Assembly: GCF_036032445.1 (NCBI RefSeq)
Contig: NZ_CP107932.1
Location: forward strand, 5,086,501-5,150,500
Source of the DNA: Nocardia sp. NBC_00416
GTDB lineage: Bacteria > Actinomycetota > Actinomycetes > Mycobacteriales > Mycobacteriaceae
Length of the DNA: 64,000 bases
Direction: 5' to 3'
Position numbers and translations under genes: made by a program. The notes under the pieces were generated by a model. The model searched no databases. It was not told the origin of the DNA and saw only the letters and a list, made by a program, of their open reading frames with translations. The number at the start of each line of letters is the position of its first letter. The first letter of the stretch is position 1. Shown here one piece after another: positions 24,889-32,362 of the stretch.

Positions 24889-26067
24889 ATGCGAGACGCG
24901 GTGATCGTCGATGCGGTACGAACCCCCATCGGGCGCGGAAAATCCAGCGGCGCCCTGCACGGGATCCACCCCGTGGACCTCATGGCGCACAGCCTGAGCG
25001 CCCTGGTCGCCCGCACCGGCGTGGACCCGGCCCTGATCGACGATGTGATCGGCGGGGTCGTGAGCCAAGTCGGCGAACAGGGAGTGAACATGACCCGGCG
25101 GGCGGCGCTGGCCGCCGGATTCCCGGAATCGGTGCCGGCGACGACGGTGGACCGCCAGTGCGGCAGCAGCCAGCAGGCCGTCCACTTCGCCGCACAGGGG
25201 GTGATCGCCGGCGCCTACGACATGGTGGTGGCCACCGGCGTGGAATCCATGAGCCGGGTGCCGATGGGGGCCAGCGCCCGAATACCCGCGGGCGCGGGCG
25301 ATATCTCGGGCGTGGGTTTCGCCCAGCGATACCCGGAAGGGCTGGTCCCCCAGGGGATCAGCGCCGAACTCATCGCCGCGAAATGGGGGCTGTCCCGCGG
25401 ACAGCTGGACGAATTCGCACTTGCCAGCCACGAGAAAGCCGCCCGGGCCACGAAGGACGGCCGGTTCGCCGCGGAACTCGCCCCGCTGGCCGGACTCGAA
25501 ACCGACGAAGGCATCCGCACGGGTTCCACCCTGGACACCTTGGCCGGGCTGAAACCCGCGTATTACGACGCGGCCATGGCCGAACGCTTCCCCCAGATCG
25601 GCTGGAACATCACCGCCGCGACCGCGAGCCAGATCAGCGACGGCAGTGCCGCGGTCCTGATCACCACCAGCGAGCGGGCCCGCGAACTCGGCCTGCGCCC
25701 GCTTGCTCGGCTGCACAGTTTCGCGGTCGCCGGGGACGACCCGTTGTTCATGCTCACCGGCGTCATCCCCGCGACCCGCAAAGTATTGGACCGGGCCGGC
25801 CTCACCCTCGCCGATATCGATCTGATCGAGATCAACGAGGCGTTCGCGTCCGTCGTCGCGGCCTGGGCGCACGACACCGGCGCCGATCCGCGGCGAGTGA
25901 ACGTCAACGGCGGCGCGATCGCGCTCGGGCATCCGCTCGGCGCGTCCGGGGCCCGGCTGATGACCACCCTCGTCCACGCCATGCGGGAACGCGGCGCCCG
26001 CTACGGCCTGCAGACCATGTGCGAGGCCGGCGGGCTCGCCAACGCGACCGTCCTCGAACTTCTCTGA
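24889..26067 (+). CDS. Acetyl-CoA C-acyltransferase (thiolase)
   Basis: 392 residues. Nucleophile C91 in VDRQCGSSQQAV, NEAFAS near 325, GHPLGASGAR histidine motif, and the second catalytic cysteine in TMCEAGGLANA close to the C-terminus. The end differs from the usual CIGGGQG pattern of biosynthetic thiolases, so substrate preference is uncertain; a degradative 3-ketoacyl-CoA thiolase is most likely. ATG 24889 follows GGAAGGA. It is a single gene controlled from the HxlR-facing promoter and followed by a perfect hairpin. Confidence 0.87.
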   Translation: MRDAVIVDAVRTPIGRGKSSGALHGIHPVDLMAHSLSALVARTGVDPALIDDVIGGVVSQVGEQGVNMTRRAALAAGFPESVPATTVDRQCGSSQQAVHFAAQGVIAGAYDMVVATGVESMSRVPMGASARIPAGAGDISGVGFAQRYPEGLVPQGISAELIAAKWGLSRGQLDEFALASHEKAARATKDGRFAAELAPLAGLETDEGIRTGSTLDTLAGLKPAYYDAAMAERFPQIGWNITAATASQISDGSAAVLITTSERARELGLRPLARLHSFAVAGDDPLFMLTGVIPATRKVLDRAGLTLADIDLIEINEAFASVVAAWAHDTGADPRRVNVNGGAIALGHPLGASGARLMTTLVHAMRERGARYGLQTMCEAGGLANATVLELL

Positions 26068-26086
26068 ATCGAGCCCGGCCGATCGT

Positions 26087-26121
26087 CCCTGGATCCGCGC
26101 GCACCCGCCGCGGATCCAGGG
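26087..26121 (+). terminator. Hairpin terminator after thiolase
   Basis: A perfect 13-bp stem, CCCTGGATCCGCG (26087-26099) with CGCGGATCCAGGG (26109-26121), 9-nt loop, lies 20 bp beyond the thiolase stop and before menC. Confidence 0.8.
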
Positions 26122-26206
26122 CGGGGTGCGAGGCGCGTCGGATCCGAGGGTCGGCGGCGCACCCCGAACGGCGGCCCGTCGGGTTCACCAGGTCTGGCCT
26201 AGTGTG

Positions 26207-27196
26207 ATGCCGGTGAGCGAACTGCCCCGGCTCGACGCGATCCACGTCTACGCGATCCCCATGCGGTCGAAGTTCCGCGGGATCACCGTGCGCGAAGGCG
26301 TGCTGGTACGCGGGCCGGGCGGTTGGGGCGAGTTCTGTCCGTTCGTCGAATACGACGACCGCGAGGCGGCGCACTGGCTGGCCACGACAATCGAACAGAT
26401 CACCGTGGGCTGGCCGGAACCGCTGCGGGACCGGATTCCCGTCAACTGCACCGTCCCCGCGGTGACACCGGAGCGGGCCCATGAACTCGTGGCCGGATCG
26501 GGCTGCCGCACGGCGAAAGTGAAAGTCGCCGATCACCCGGACGCACTGGCCGAGGATCTGGCCCGGGTGGAGGCCGTACGGTCGGCGCTGGGCCCCGCCG
26601 GGGCGATCCGGGTCGACGCCAACGCCGTATGGGACGTGGATACGGCGATCCGCGCTATCCGCGAAATCGACAGGGCGGCCGACGGCCTGGAATACGTGGA
26701 ACAACCCTGCCGCACACTCGAGGAACTCGCGGCGGTGCGGCGCCGTGTCGGAGTCCCGATCGCGGCCGACGAATCCATTCGCCGCGCCGAAGACCCGCTA
26801 CGGGTGGCGGTAGCCGGCGCCGCGGATATCGCGGTGCTCAAATGCACCCCGCTCGGGGGCGTCCGGCGAGCGCTCGACGTAGCCGCCGCGGCCGGACTGC
26901 CGTGCGTCATCTCGTCGGCGCTGGAAACCAGCGTCGGACTCGCCGCACAACTCGCCCTCGCCGGGTCGCTGCCGCACCTCGACCACGCCTGCGGCCTCGG
27001 CACCGTGACCCTGTTCGAAGGCGATCTGGTCACCGATTCGCTGCGCCCGGTGGACGGCTACCTCCCGGTACCCCGTACCAGCCCGGATCCCGACCCGGCC
27101 CTGCTGGAGAAATACCGCCACCCGGACCCGGATCGCACGGCCTGGTGGACCGAGCGGTTCCTGCGCATATGGCGCGCTTACGGCACGCGGGACTGA
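26207..27196 (+). CDS. menC: o-Succinylbenzoate synthase
   Basis: 329 residues, close to M. tuberculosis MenC (326). It dehydrates SHCHC to o-succinylbenzoate in menaquinone synthesis. Enolase-superfamily residues are visible: KVK with K104/K106, metal ligands D137 (RVDAN), E165 (YVEQP) and D188 (AADES), and K212 in AVLKCTPLGG. The N-terminal MRSKFRGITVREGVLV and C-terminal HACGLGT match actinobacterial MenC well. No other men gene is in the window. The start is ATG 26207 or GTG 26213; no clear ribosome-binding site decides. Repeat copy B follows its stop. Confidence 0.88.
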   Translation: MPVSELPRLDAIHVYAIPMRSKFRGITVREGVLVRGPGGWGEFCPFVEYDDREAAHWLATTIEQITVGWPEPLRDRIPVNCTVPAVTPERAHELVAGSGCRTAKVKVADHPDALAEDLARVEAVRSALGPAGAIRVDANAVWDVDTAIRAIREIDRAADGLEYVEQPCRTLEELAAVRRRVGVPIAADESIRRAEDPLRVAVAGAADIAVLKCTPLGGVRRALDVAAAAGLPCVISSALETSVGLAAQLALAGSLPHLDHACGLGTVTLFEGDLVTDSLRPVDGYLPVPRTSPDPDPALLEKYRHPDPDRTAWWTERFLRIWRAYGTRD

Positions 27197-27248
27197 ACCC
27201 CTCGGACGGCTCGGCGAACTCCGGACCGTCGTACCCACCCCGCGCCGA

Positions 27249-27397
27249 GTTCAGCGAGGCTCACAAAGGTTGCGGCCCGGCCCGCATTTCAGCGCCCGAA
27301 ACGCATGCGCCGCAGGCGCGAGTCTCGGGCGCTGAAACGCGGGCCCTCAGGGGCCGCAACCCGCGCCGCCGCAGGCGGCGCAAATAAACACAGCTCA
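27249..27397 (+). repeat. Structured palindromic repeat, copy B
   Basis: Same architecture as copy A at 110-263. Stem 27268-27278 with 27351-27361 (11 bp), stem 27279-27299 with 27325-27345 (20 of 21 paired; one A-C mismatch), apical segment 27302-27324 identical to copy A, then a GC hairpin with loop GCA at 27363-27380 and the ATAAACA tail. In the 21-bp stem the copies differ at six positions, and five of these have the matching change on the other arm; the outer stem has one more compensated change. It lies between convergent menC and the SprT-like gene, and its right edge touches that gene's stop, so it can also act as a bidirectional terminator. Confidence 0.85.
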
Positions 27398-27928
27398 CCC
27401 CAGCCGAACCCCGCAGTCGTGCAGCGTGACGCGCAGCAGCAGACCGGCTTCCGGCCCGATCACCCCGTCGACCAATTCCACGTACCGTCCGCAGAATCCG
27501 GGCCCGTGCGCCGCCACCGCGGCGGGCCGTGGTTCGAGGTGATGGGCGAGTTCGTGCAGGACCACCAGCTCCCGCAGCGCCCACGCGGATCTGCCGCCGC
27601 GCGACGCGCGATCTGCGTGCACCGGCACCGCCAGCACGGCGGGATCCGATTCGTAGTGGGCGGCGACAGTCCCGGCGCGGGCGCGAACCCGGATGGGCAC
27701 CCCGGCGCGGGCCCAGTTCGAGGCGACCCAGCCCAGGGCGAGGACGCGATCGCAGTACCGCTGCACCGATTCCACCGAGGCGAATTTCCGTTCGTCGGGC
27801 AGGGTCAATCGCGAACCGTGCAGTTCGATCGTGCGATGCCCGAATTCGGCGGCCCGGTCGAATATCACGCGTACCAACTGCTCGGCGTCGTAGACCCTCG
27901 CGCGCTGCGTATCTCGCACCGCGGACAC
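27395..27928 (-). CDS. SprT-like putative metallohydrolase (TIGR04338 type)
   Basis: 177 residues with a zincin site HELAHH (H125, E126, H129) and a probable third ligand H141 in AAHGPGF. The N-terminal RARVYDAEQLVRVIFDRA is typical of the actinobacterial family I know as TIGR04338, whose function is untested. There is no signal peptide, so it is cytoplasmic. GTG 27928 starts 2 bp after the stop of the DUF2786 gene, so the two are one operon, an arrangement I recall from other Nocardia and mycobacteria. Its stop abuts repeat copy B. Confidence 0.8.
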   Translation of the reverse strand: MSAVRDTQRARVYDAEQLVRVIFDRAAEFGHRTIELHGSRLTLPDERKFASVESVQRYCDRVLALGWVASNWARAGVPIRVRARAGTVAAHYESDPAVLAVPVHADRASRGGRSAWALRELVVLHELAHHLEPRPAAVAAHGPGFCGRYVELVDGVIGPEAGLLLRVTLHDCGVRLG

Positions 27929-27930
27929 CG

Positions 27931-28803
27931 CTACTCCCCCACGCCGCCGATGAGCTGTCCCCGACCGGAATCCAGTTCCGGCGCGAAGCCCAGCCTGGCC
28001 GCCCGACCGGCTCGGTCGCCCGCTCGCCGGGCGTCCGGAGCGTAACCGGTGGATGTATGCGGTCCCCGCCAGGTACCGCGGGCCTCAGAGTTACGCGTGT
28101 AGAAATCCGCCAGTTCGATCTCCTTGCCCCGCAACGCGAGCGCCGTTCCCGCGGCCTGCTCCTGGGAGATCGGGTCGGCGGCGTGCGTGTCACGGGTGGT
28201 CGCGGCGCGTTCGACCTCCTGTTTGGCCTCGGCCAACCGGAGGCCGATCCGTTCCGCGAATGCCATCTGGAAGTTCAGGCGGGCCGTCACCCCGGCGACC
28301 GGGACCCGCACCACCCGGCGCACCCGGCGGCCGCGCCGGCGTTCGGCGACGACCTTCTCCATCGTCGCCGACCGGTACTCGCCGGATTTGATGTACCGGT
28401 CCGACGCCCGCACCATCTGCACCAGCAGGCTCGAGTACAGCGCCTCGCAGACCGTGATATCGGCGGCGAAACCGTAGGCGTAGACCTGTGTCGAGGTCCG
28501 GGCGACATCGCAGCGCACATCGTTGGCCCCGGCGATGGCGACGAACAACTGCACATAGGTGCGCAGACCCTTTCGGCCGGGTTCACCGATCGGGATCATC
28601 CGCTGGATCAGCTCGGCGGGCCGTTCCCGGTCCCGGGTGTGTGCCCGCGCCACCGCCAGATCTATGGAGGACCGGGTGGCCAGCCGCTGGGCCGCGGCGA
28701 GGAAGGCCTCGGCCTCGTGTTCGTTGTCGGTGGATTCGGCTTTGCGCAGCAGTCCGCCGATCCTGGTGAGCAGGCGATCGGATACTGCGTCGGCGGAGGA
28801 CAT
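27931..28803 (-). CDS. DUF2786-domain protein
   Basis: 290 residues. The N-terminal ~45 residues (DRLLTRIGGLLRKAESTDNEHEAEAFLAAAQ region) are the DUF2786 helical domain; the rest is a conserved but uncharacterised region with VAIAGANDVRCDV and an RRRGRRVRRVVR basic patch. DUF2786 proteins occur in phages and bacteria and are sometimes linked to DNA metabolism; I cannot assign a function. ATG 28803 gives the domain start; the frame is open to 28842. It is the first gene of the pair with the SprT-like metallohydrolase. The 248-bp gap to 29052 presumably holds divergent promoters. Confidence 0.78.
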   Translation of the reverse strand: MSSADAVSDRLLTRIGGLLRKAESTDNEHEAEAFLAAAQRLATRSSIDLAVARAHTRDRERPAELIQRMIPIGEPGRKGLRTYVQLFVAIAGANDVRCDVARTSTQVYAYGFAADITVCEALYSSLLVQMVRASDRYIKSGEYRSATMEKVVAERRRGRRVRRVVRVPVAGVTARLNFQMAFAERIGLRLAEAKQEVERAATTRDTHAADPISQEQAAGTALALRGKEIELADFYTRNSEARGTWRGPHTSTGYAPDARRAGDRAGRAARLGFAPELDSGRGQLIGGVGE

Positions 28804-29051
28804 CGCGGACCAGCCTAATCGGCGTAGCCGCACGGGCTCCACCCGCGGCCGGTCCGGCCCGGAGCCGGGGAGAGGTTCACAAACCCTCTCACCTGTCGTT
28901 ATACCTGAACCGCACTATTCGCCCGGGCCGGGCCGGGAACCGGCAACCGGAGCCGCCGTTCACTCCGGTCCGGGGAGAACCCGGCACGCGACGTGCACAC
29001 CATGTATGTTGCCTTGTGCTGCCGCTCACGTGTCGACCCTGGAGTTCCGCG

Positions 29052-30335
29052 ATGGCTTTCAAGAAGGTGCCGTCTCTACGTGCCGCGCTCGTCCTATGGC
29101 CGATCGCGCTGCTGACCGTGACCTTTGCCACCGCATGCAACACCAGCGATACCGACGAACAGCTCGGCAGGAACCAGGACGGACGCGGCCCGATCACCTA
29201 CGTCGAGGGTAAGGACACCACCGAAACCGGTGCGGTCAAACAGGTGATCGACAACTGGAACGCCACCCACCCGGACGAACAGGTCACCTACAAGGAACAG
29301 TCCAACGACGCGTCCGCGCAGTACGACGATCTGGTCGAGCACATGCGCGCGAAATCGTCGGACTACGACGTGGTGGCGCTCGACGTTCCGTGGACCGCGG
29401 AATTCGCGGCGAAGGGCTGGATCCAGCCGCTCGAGGATCAGTTCGCCATCGACACCTCCCCGTTGCTGTCCCCGCCCGTCGCCAGCGCCACCTACAACGG
29501 CACCCTCTACGCCGCCCCCCGCAACACCAACGGCGGCCTGCTGTTCTACCGCAAGGATCTGGTCCCGGTGCCGCCGCGTACCTGGGCCGAGATGCGGGCG
29601 AGCTGCCCGCTGGCGCGCGATAACCAGATCGGCTGCTATGCGGGCCAGTTCGCGCCGTACGAAGGTCTGACCGTGAACACCGCCGAGGTGATCAACGCGT
29701 TCGGCGGCACCTTCGTCGGCACCGACGGCCGCACGCCGACGGTGAACAGTCCGCAGTCGCGGGCGGGCCTGGAACAGCTGGTGGACGCCTTCCGGGTCGG
29801 TGATATACCCCGTGAGGCGATCACCTTCCAGGAACCGGAGAGCGGCGCCGCCTTCAACCAGGGCAAGCTCATGTTCCTGCGCAGCTGGCCGTCCACCTAC
29901 GGCGACGCGTCTTCGGAGGCCTCGGCCGTGAAGGACAAGTTCGGCGTGGCCCCGCTACCCGGCGACACCGGCATCGGCGCTTCGACTCTCGGCGGCTACA
30001 ACGCCGCGATCAGCGCGTATTCCGAGAACAAGGCCACGGCACTGGATTTCCTGAAGTACCTGATCAGCGAGGAAGCCCAGCACATCATCGCCTCCGGCGC
30101 ACTGCCGTCGGTGCGGGCCTCGATCTACGACGATCCGGCGCTCATCGCCAAGATGCCGTACCTGCCCGCCTTGAAGGATTCCATCGCCAGCGCGGTGCCC
30201 CGACCGGTCACCCCGTTCTATCCGGCGGTGTCCAAAGCCATTCAGGACAACGCATATGCTGCCCTGACCGGAACCAAGTCCGTGAACGACGCGATCATCG
30301 GCATGCAGAAGGGCATCGAGACGGCCGGATCGTAG
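29052..30335 (+). CDS. Sugar ABC transporter substrate-binding lipoprotein (LpqY-like)
   Basis: 427 residues. A lipoprotein signal (KK basic start, hydrophobic core, lipobox-like ATAC with Cys29) is followed by a cluster B/D solute-binding fold: NWNATHPDEQVTYKE, YDVVALDVPWTAEFAAKGW, AAPRNTNGGLLFYRKDL, GKLMFLRSWPSTYGD and LGGYNAAIS. It resembles mycobacterial LpqY, the trehalose-binding lipoprotein, but the sugar cannot be read from sequence. It is the first gene of an operon with two permeases; no ATPase gene follows. Start: ATG 29052 with GGAG upstream. Confidence 0.87.
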   Translation: MAFKKVPSLRAALVLWPIALLTVTFATACNTSDTDEQLGRNQDGRGPITYVEGKDTTETGAVKQVIDNWNATHPDEQVTYKEQSNDASAQYDDLVEHMRAKSSDYDVVALDVPWTAEFAAKGWIQPLEDQFAIDTSPLLSPPVASATYNGTLYAAPRNTNGGLLFYRKDLVPVPPRTWAEMRASCPLARDNQIGCYAGQFAPYEGLTVNTAEVINAFGGTFVGTDGRTPTVNSPQSRAGLEQLVDAFRVGDIPREAITFQEPESGAAFNQGKLMFLRSWPSTYGDASSEASAVKDKFGVAPLPGDTGIGASTLGGYNAAISAYSENKATALDFLKYLISEEAQHIIASGALPSVRASIYDDPALIAKMPYLPALKDSIASAVPRPVTPFYPAVSKAIQDNAYAALTGTKSVNDAIIGMQKGIETAGS

Positions 30336-30375
30336 TGATTGTTCAACCGGACCCGGCGAGCCAGGAGAGAGAACG

Positions 30376-31410
30376 GTGTCGGATCCTTCCGGAACGGACG
30401 CGCAGGCGTCGGTCCGTACAGATGAGCCCGCGAACGCAGCGCGTAATCGTGGGACGGCCATGAAGCTTCGCGACGAAGCGCGGATGTCGGGCCGGGCGTG
30501 GTTGTTCGTCGCGCCGGTGCTGATAGCGCTCACCGTGGTGATCGGTTACCCGGTGATCCGGGCACTGTGGATGTCGTTCCACTTCGACGATCAGCTCGAC
30601 GAGACGACCGGCCGATTCGTCGACAGCGGCCAGGGCACCTTCTACAACTACCTGCACTGGCTGCTCGGCCAGTGCCAGGTCATCACCGGGGGCGTCACCG
30701 AATGTCCCACCGGCAACCTGGGCGCCGAATTCTGGGGCGCGGTCGGCGTGACCCTGTTCTTCGCCGTCGTCACCGTGACACTCGAGGTGGCGATCGGGCT
30801 GGGGATGGCGATGGTGATGGGCAAGACCTTCCGTGGCCGGGCGCTGCTGCGGGCGGCCGTGCTGATCCCCTGGGCCATCCCGACCGCGGTGACGGCCCGG
30901 CTCTGGGAGTTCATGTTCCAGTACGACGGCATCGTCAACACCGTGTTCGGCACGGAAATACTGTGGACCTCCGATACCTGGCCCGCCCGGTTCGCGGTGA
31001 TCGCCGCCGATGTGTGGAAGACCGCACCGTTCGTGGCCCTGCTGCTGCTGGCCGGTCTGCAGATCATCCCCGAGGACGTGTACGAGGCGGCCCGGGTGGA
31101 CGGCGCCTCGGCCTGGCAGCGGTTCACTCAGATCACCATGCCGCTGCTGAAGCCCGCGCTGCTGGTCGCGGTGCTGTTCCGCAGTATGGACGCGCTGCGC
31201 ATGTACGACCTGCCCGCCATCATGACCGATAATCTGCCGGCCACCAGGACCCTGTCGGTGCTGGTGGTCGAGCAGACGCGGCAGGGACCCAACAGCGCGG
31301 CCGCACTATCGACGATCACCTTCCTGTTGATCTTCGCGGCGGCCTTCGTACTCGTGAAGATATTGGGCGCGAACGCGGTGCGGACGCAGGAAGAACAGCG
31401 GAAGGCGTGA
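30376..31410 (+). CDS. Sugar ABC transporter permease (SugA/MalF type)
   Basis: 344 residues, about six membrane helices after a ~30-residue cytoplasmic lead. The EAA loop that contacts the ATPase is clear: YEAARVDGASAWQRFTQI followed by PLLKP. The N-terminal extension is Ala/Asp-rich and the first helix is WLFVAPVLIALTVVIGYPV. The start is GTG 30376 behind CCAGGAGAGAG. Its stop overlaps the next permease start (TGATG), so the two are translated as a pair. Confidence 0.88.
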   Translation: MSDPSGTDAQASVRTDEPANAARNRGTAMKLRDEARMSGRAWLFVAPVLIALTVVIGYPVIRALWMSFHFDDQLDETTGRFVDSGQGTFYNYLHWLLGQCQVITGGVTECPTGNLGAEFWGAVGVTLFFAVVTVTLEVAIGLGMAMVMGKTFRGRALLRAAVLIPWAIPTAVTARLWEFMFQYDGIVNTVFGTEILWTSDTWPARFAVIAADVWKTAPFVALLLLAGLQIIPEDVYEAARVDGASAWQRFTQITMPLLKPALLVAVLFRSMDALRMYDLPAIMTDNLPATRTLSVLVVEQTRQGPNSAAALSTITFLLIFAAAFVLVKILGANAVRTQEEQRKA

Positions 31411-32294
31411 TGGCCGCGGTGACAACACACAAAGCCGGTACCGCCGGACCGGCGCCCGCGTGGCGGCGCAAACTCGGTTCGGCGCGCATCTACGTGGGTG
31501 CGCTGATCGTGCTCCTCTGGGGGCTGGCCCCGTTCTATTGGATGGCGGTGACCGCTTTCCGCGACCCCGCCTACACCTTCGACTCCACACCGTGGCCCAC
31601 CCATGTCACGTTGGACAATTTCCGCGACGCGTTCGACACGAGCCGCGGTAACGATTTCGGCAAGGCTCTGCTCAACAGCGTGATCATCGGTGCGGCCAGT
31701 ACCGCCATCGCGCTGATCATCGGGATCATGGCCGCCTACGCGCTGGCCCGGCTCACTTTCCGCGGCCGCTACCTGGTGTCCGGGCTGATCCTGAGCGCGT
31801 CGATGTTCCCGGTGGTGGTTCTGGTCACTCCGCTGTTCCAGCTGTTCACCGATATCGGCTGGATCGGCGAATACCAGGCGCTCATCCTGCCGAACATCTC
31901 GTTCGTGCTGCCGTTGACCGTCTACATCCTGGCCTCGTTCTTCGCCGAACTGCCGTGGGAACTGGAGGAAGCCGCTCGTATCGACGGCGCCACCAAGATC
32001 CAGGCGTTCCGTCTGGTCATGCTGCCGCTGGCCGCGCCCGCGGTGTTCACCACCGCGATTCTGGCCTTCATCGCCGCGGTCAACGAGTATCTGCTCGCCC
32101 GGGTGCTCTCGGGCAGCGAAACGGAGCCGGTGACGGTGGCGATCGCCCGATTCTCCGGTAACAATCCCCAGGTAGAGCCCTATGCGGCGATTATGGCGGC
32201 GGGCACGCTGGTGACCGTGCCGCTGGTGATTCTGGTGCTCATTTTCCAGCGGCGCATCATTTCGGGTCTCACCGCCGGCGGCGTCAAAAGCTGA
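31410..32294 (+). CDS. Sugar ABC transporter permease (SugB/MalG type)
   Basis: 294 residues, six membrane helices. The EAA motif LEEAARIDGATKIQAFRLV and the N-terminal YVGALIVLLWGLAPFYWM are typical of the second permease of CUT1 importers. ATG 31410 overlaps the stop of the first permease; GTG 31407 is an alternative. The operon ends here, without an ATPase gene, before the PBP gene 68 bp further on. Confidence 0.88.
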   Translation: MAAVTTHKAGTAGPAPAWRRKLGSARIYVGALIVLLWGLAPFYWMAVTAFRDPAYTFDSTPWPTHVTLDNFRDAFDTSRGNDFGKALLNSVIIGAASTAIALIIGIMAAYALARLTFRGRYLVSGLILSASMFPVVVLVTPLFQLFTDIGWIGEYQALILPNISFVLPLTVYILASFFAELPWELEEAARIDGATKIQAFRLVMLPLAAPAVFTTAILAFIAAVNEYLLARVLSGSETEPVTVAIARFSGNNPQVEPYAAIMAAGTLVTVPLVILVLIFQRRIISGLTAGGVKS

Positions 32295-32362
32295 TCACTG
32301 GGTATCCTGAGGACTGGCGATGGTACGCCTGAGTTGTTCCGACGCTCCGAGAGGAGATGATC

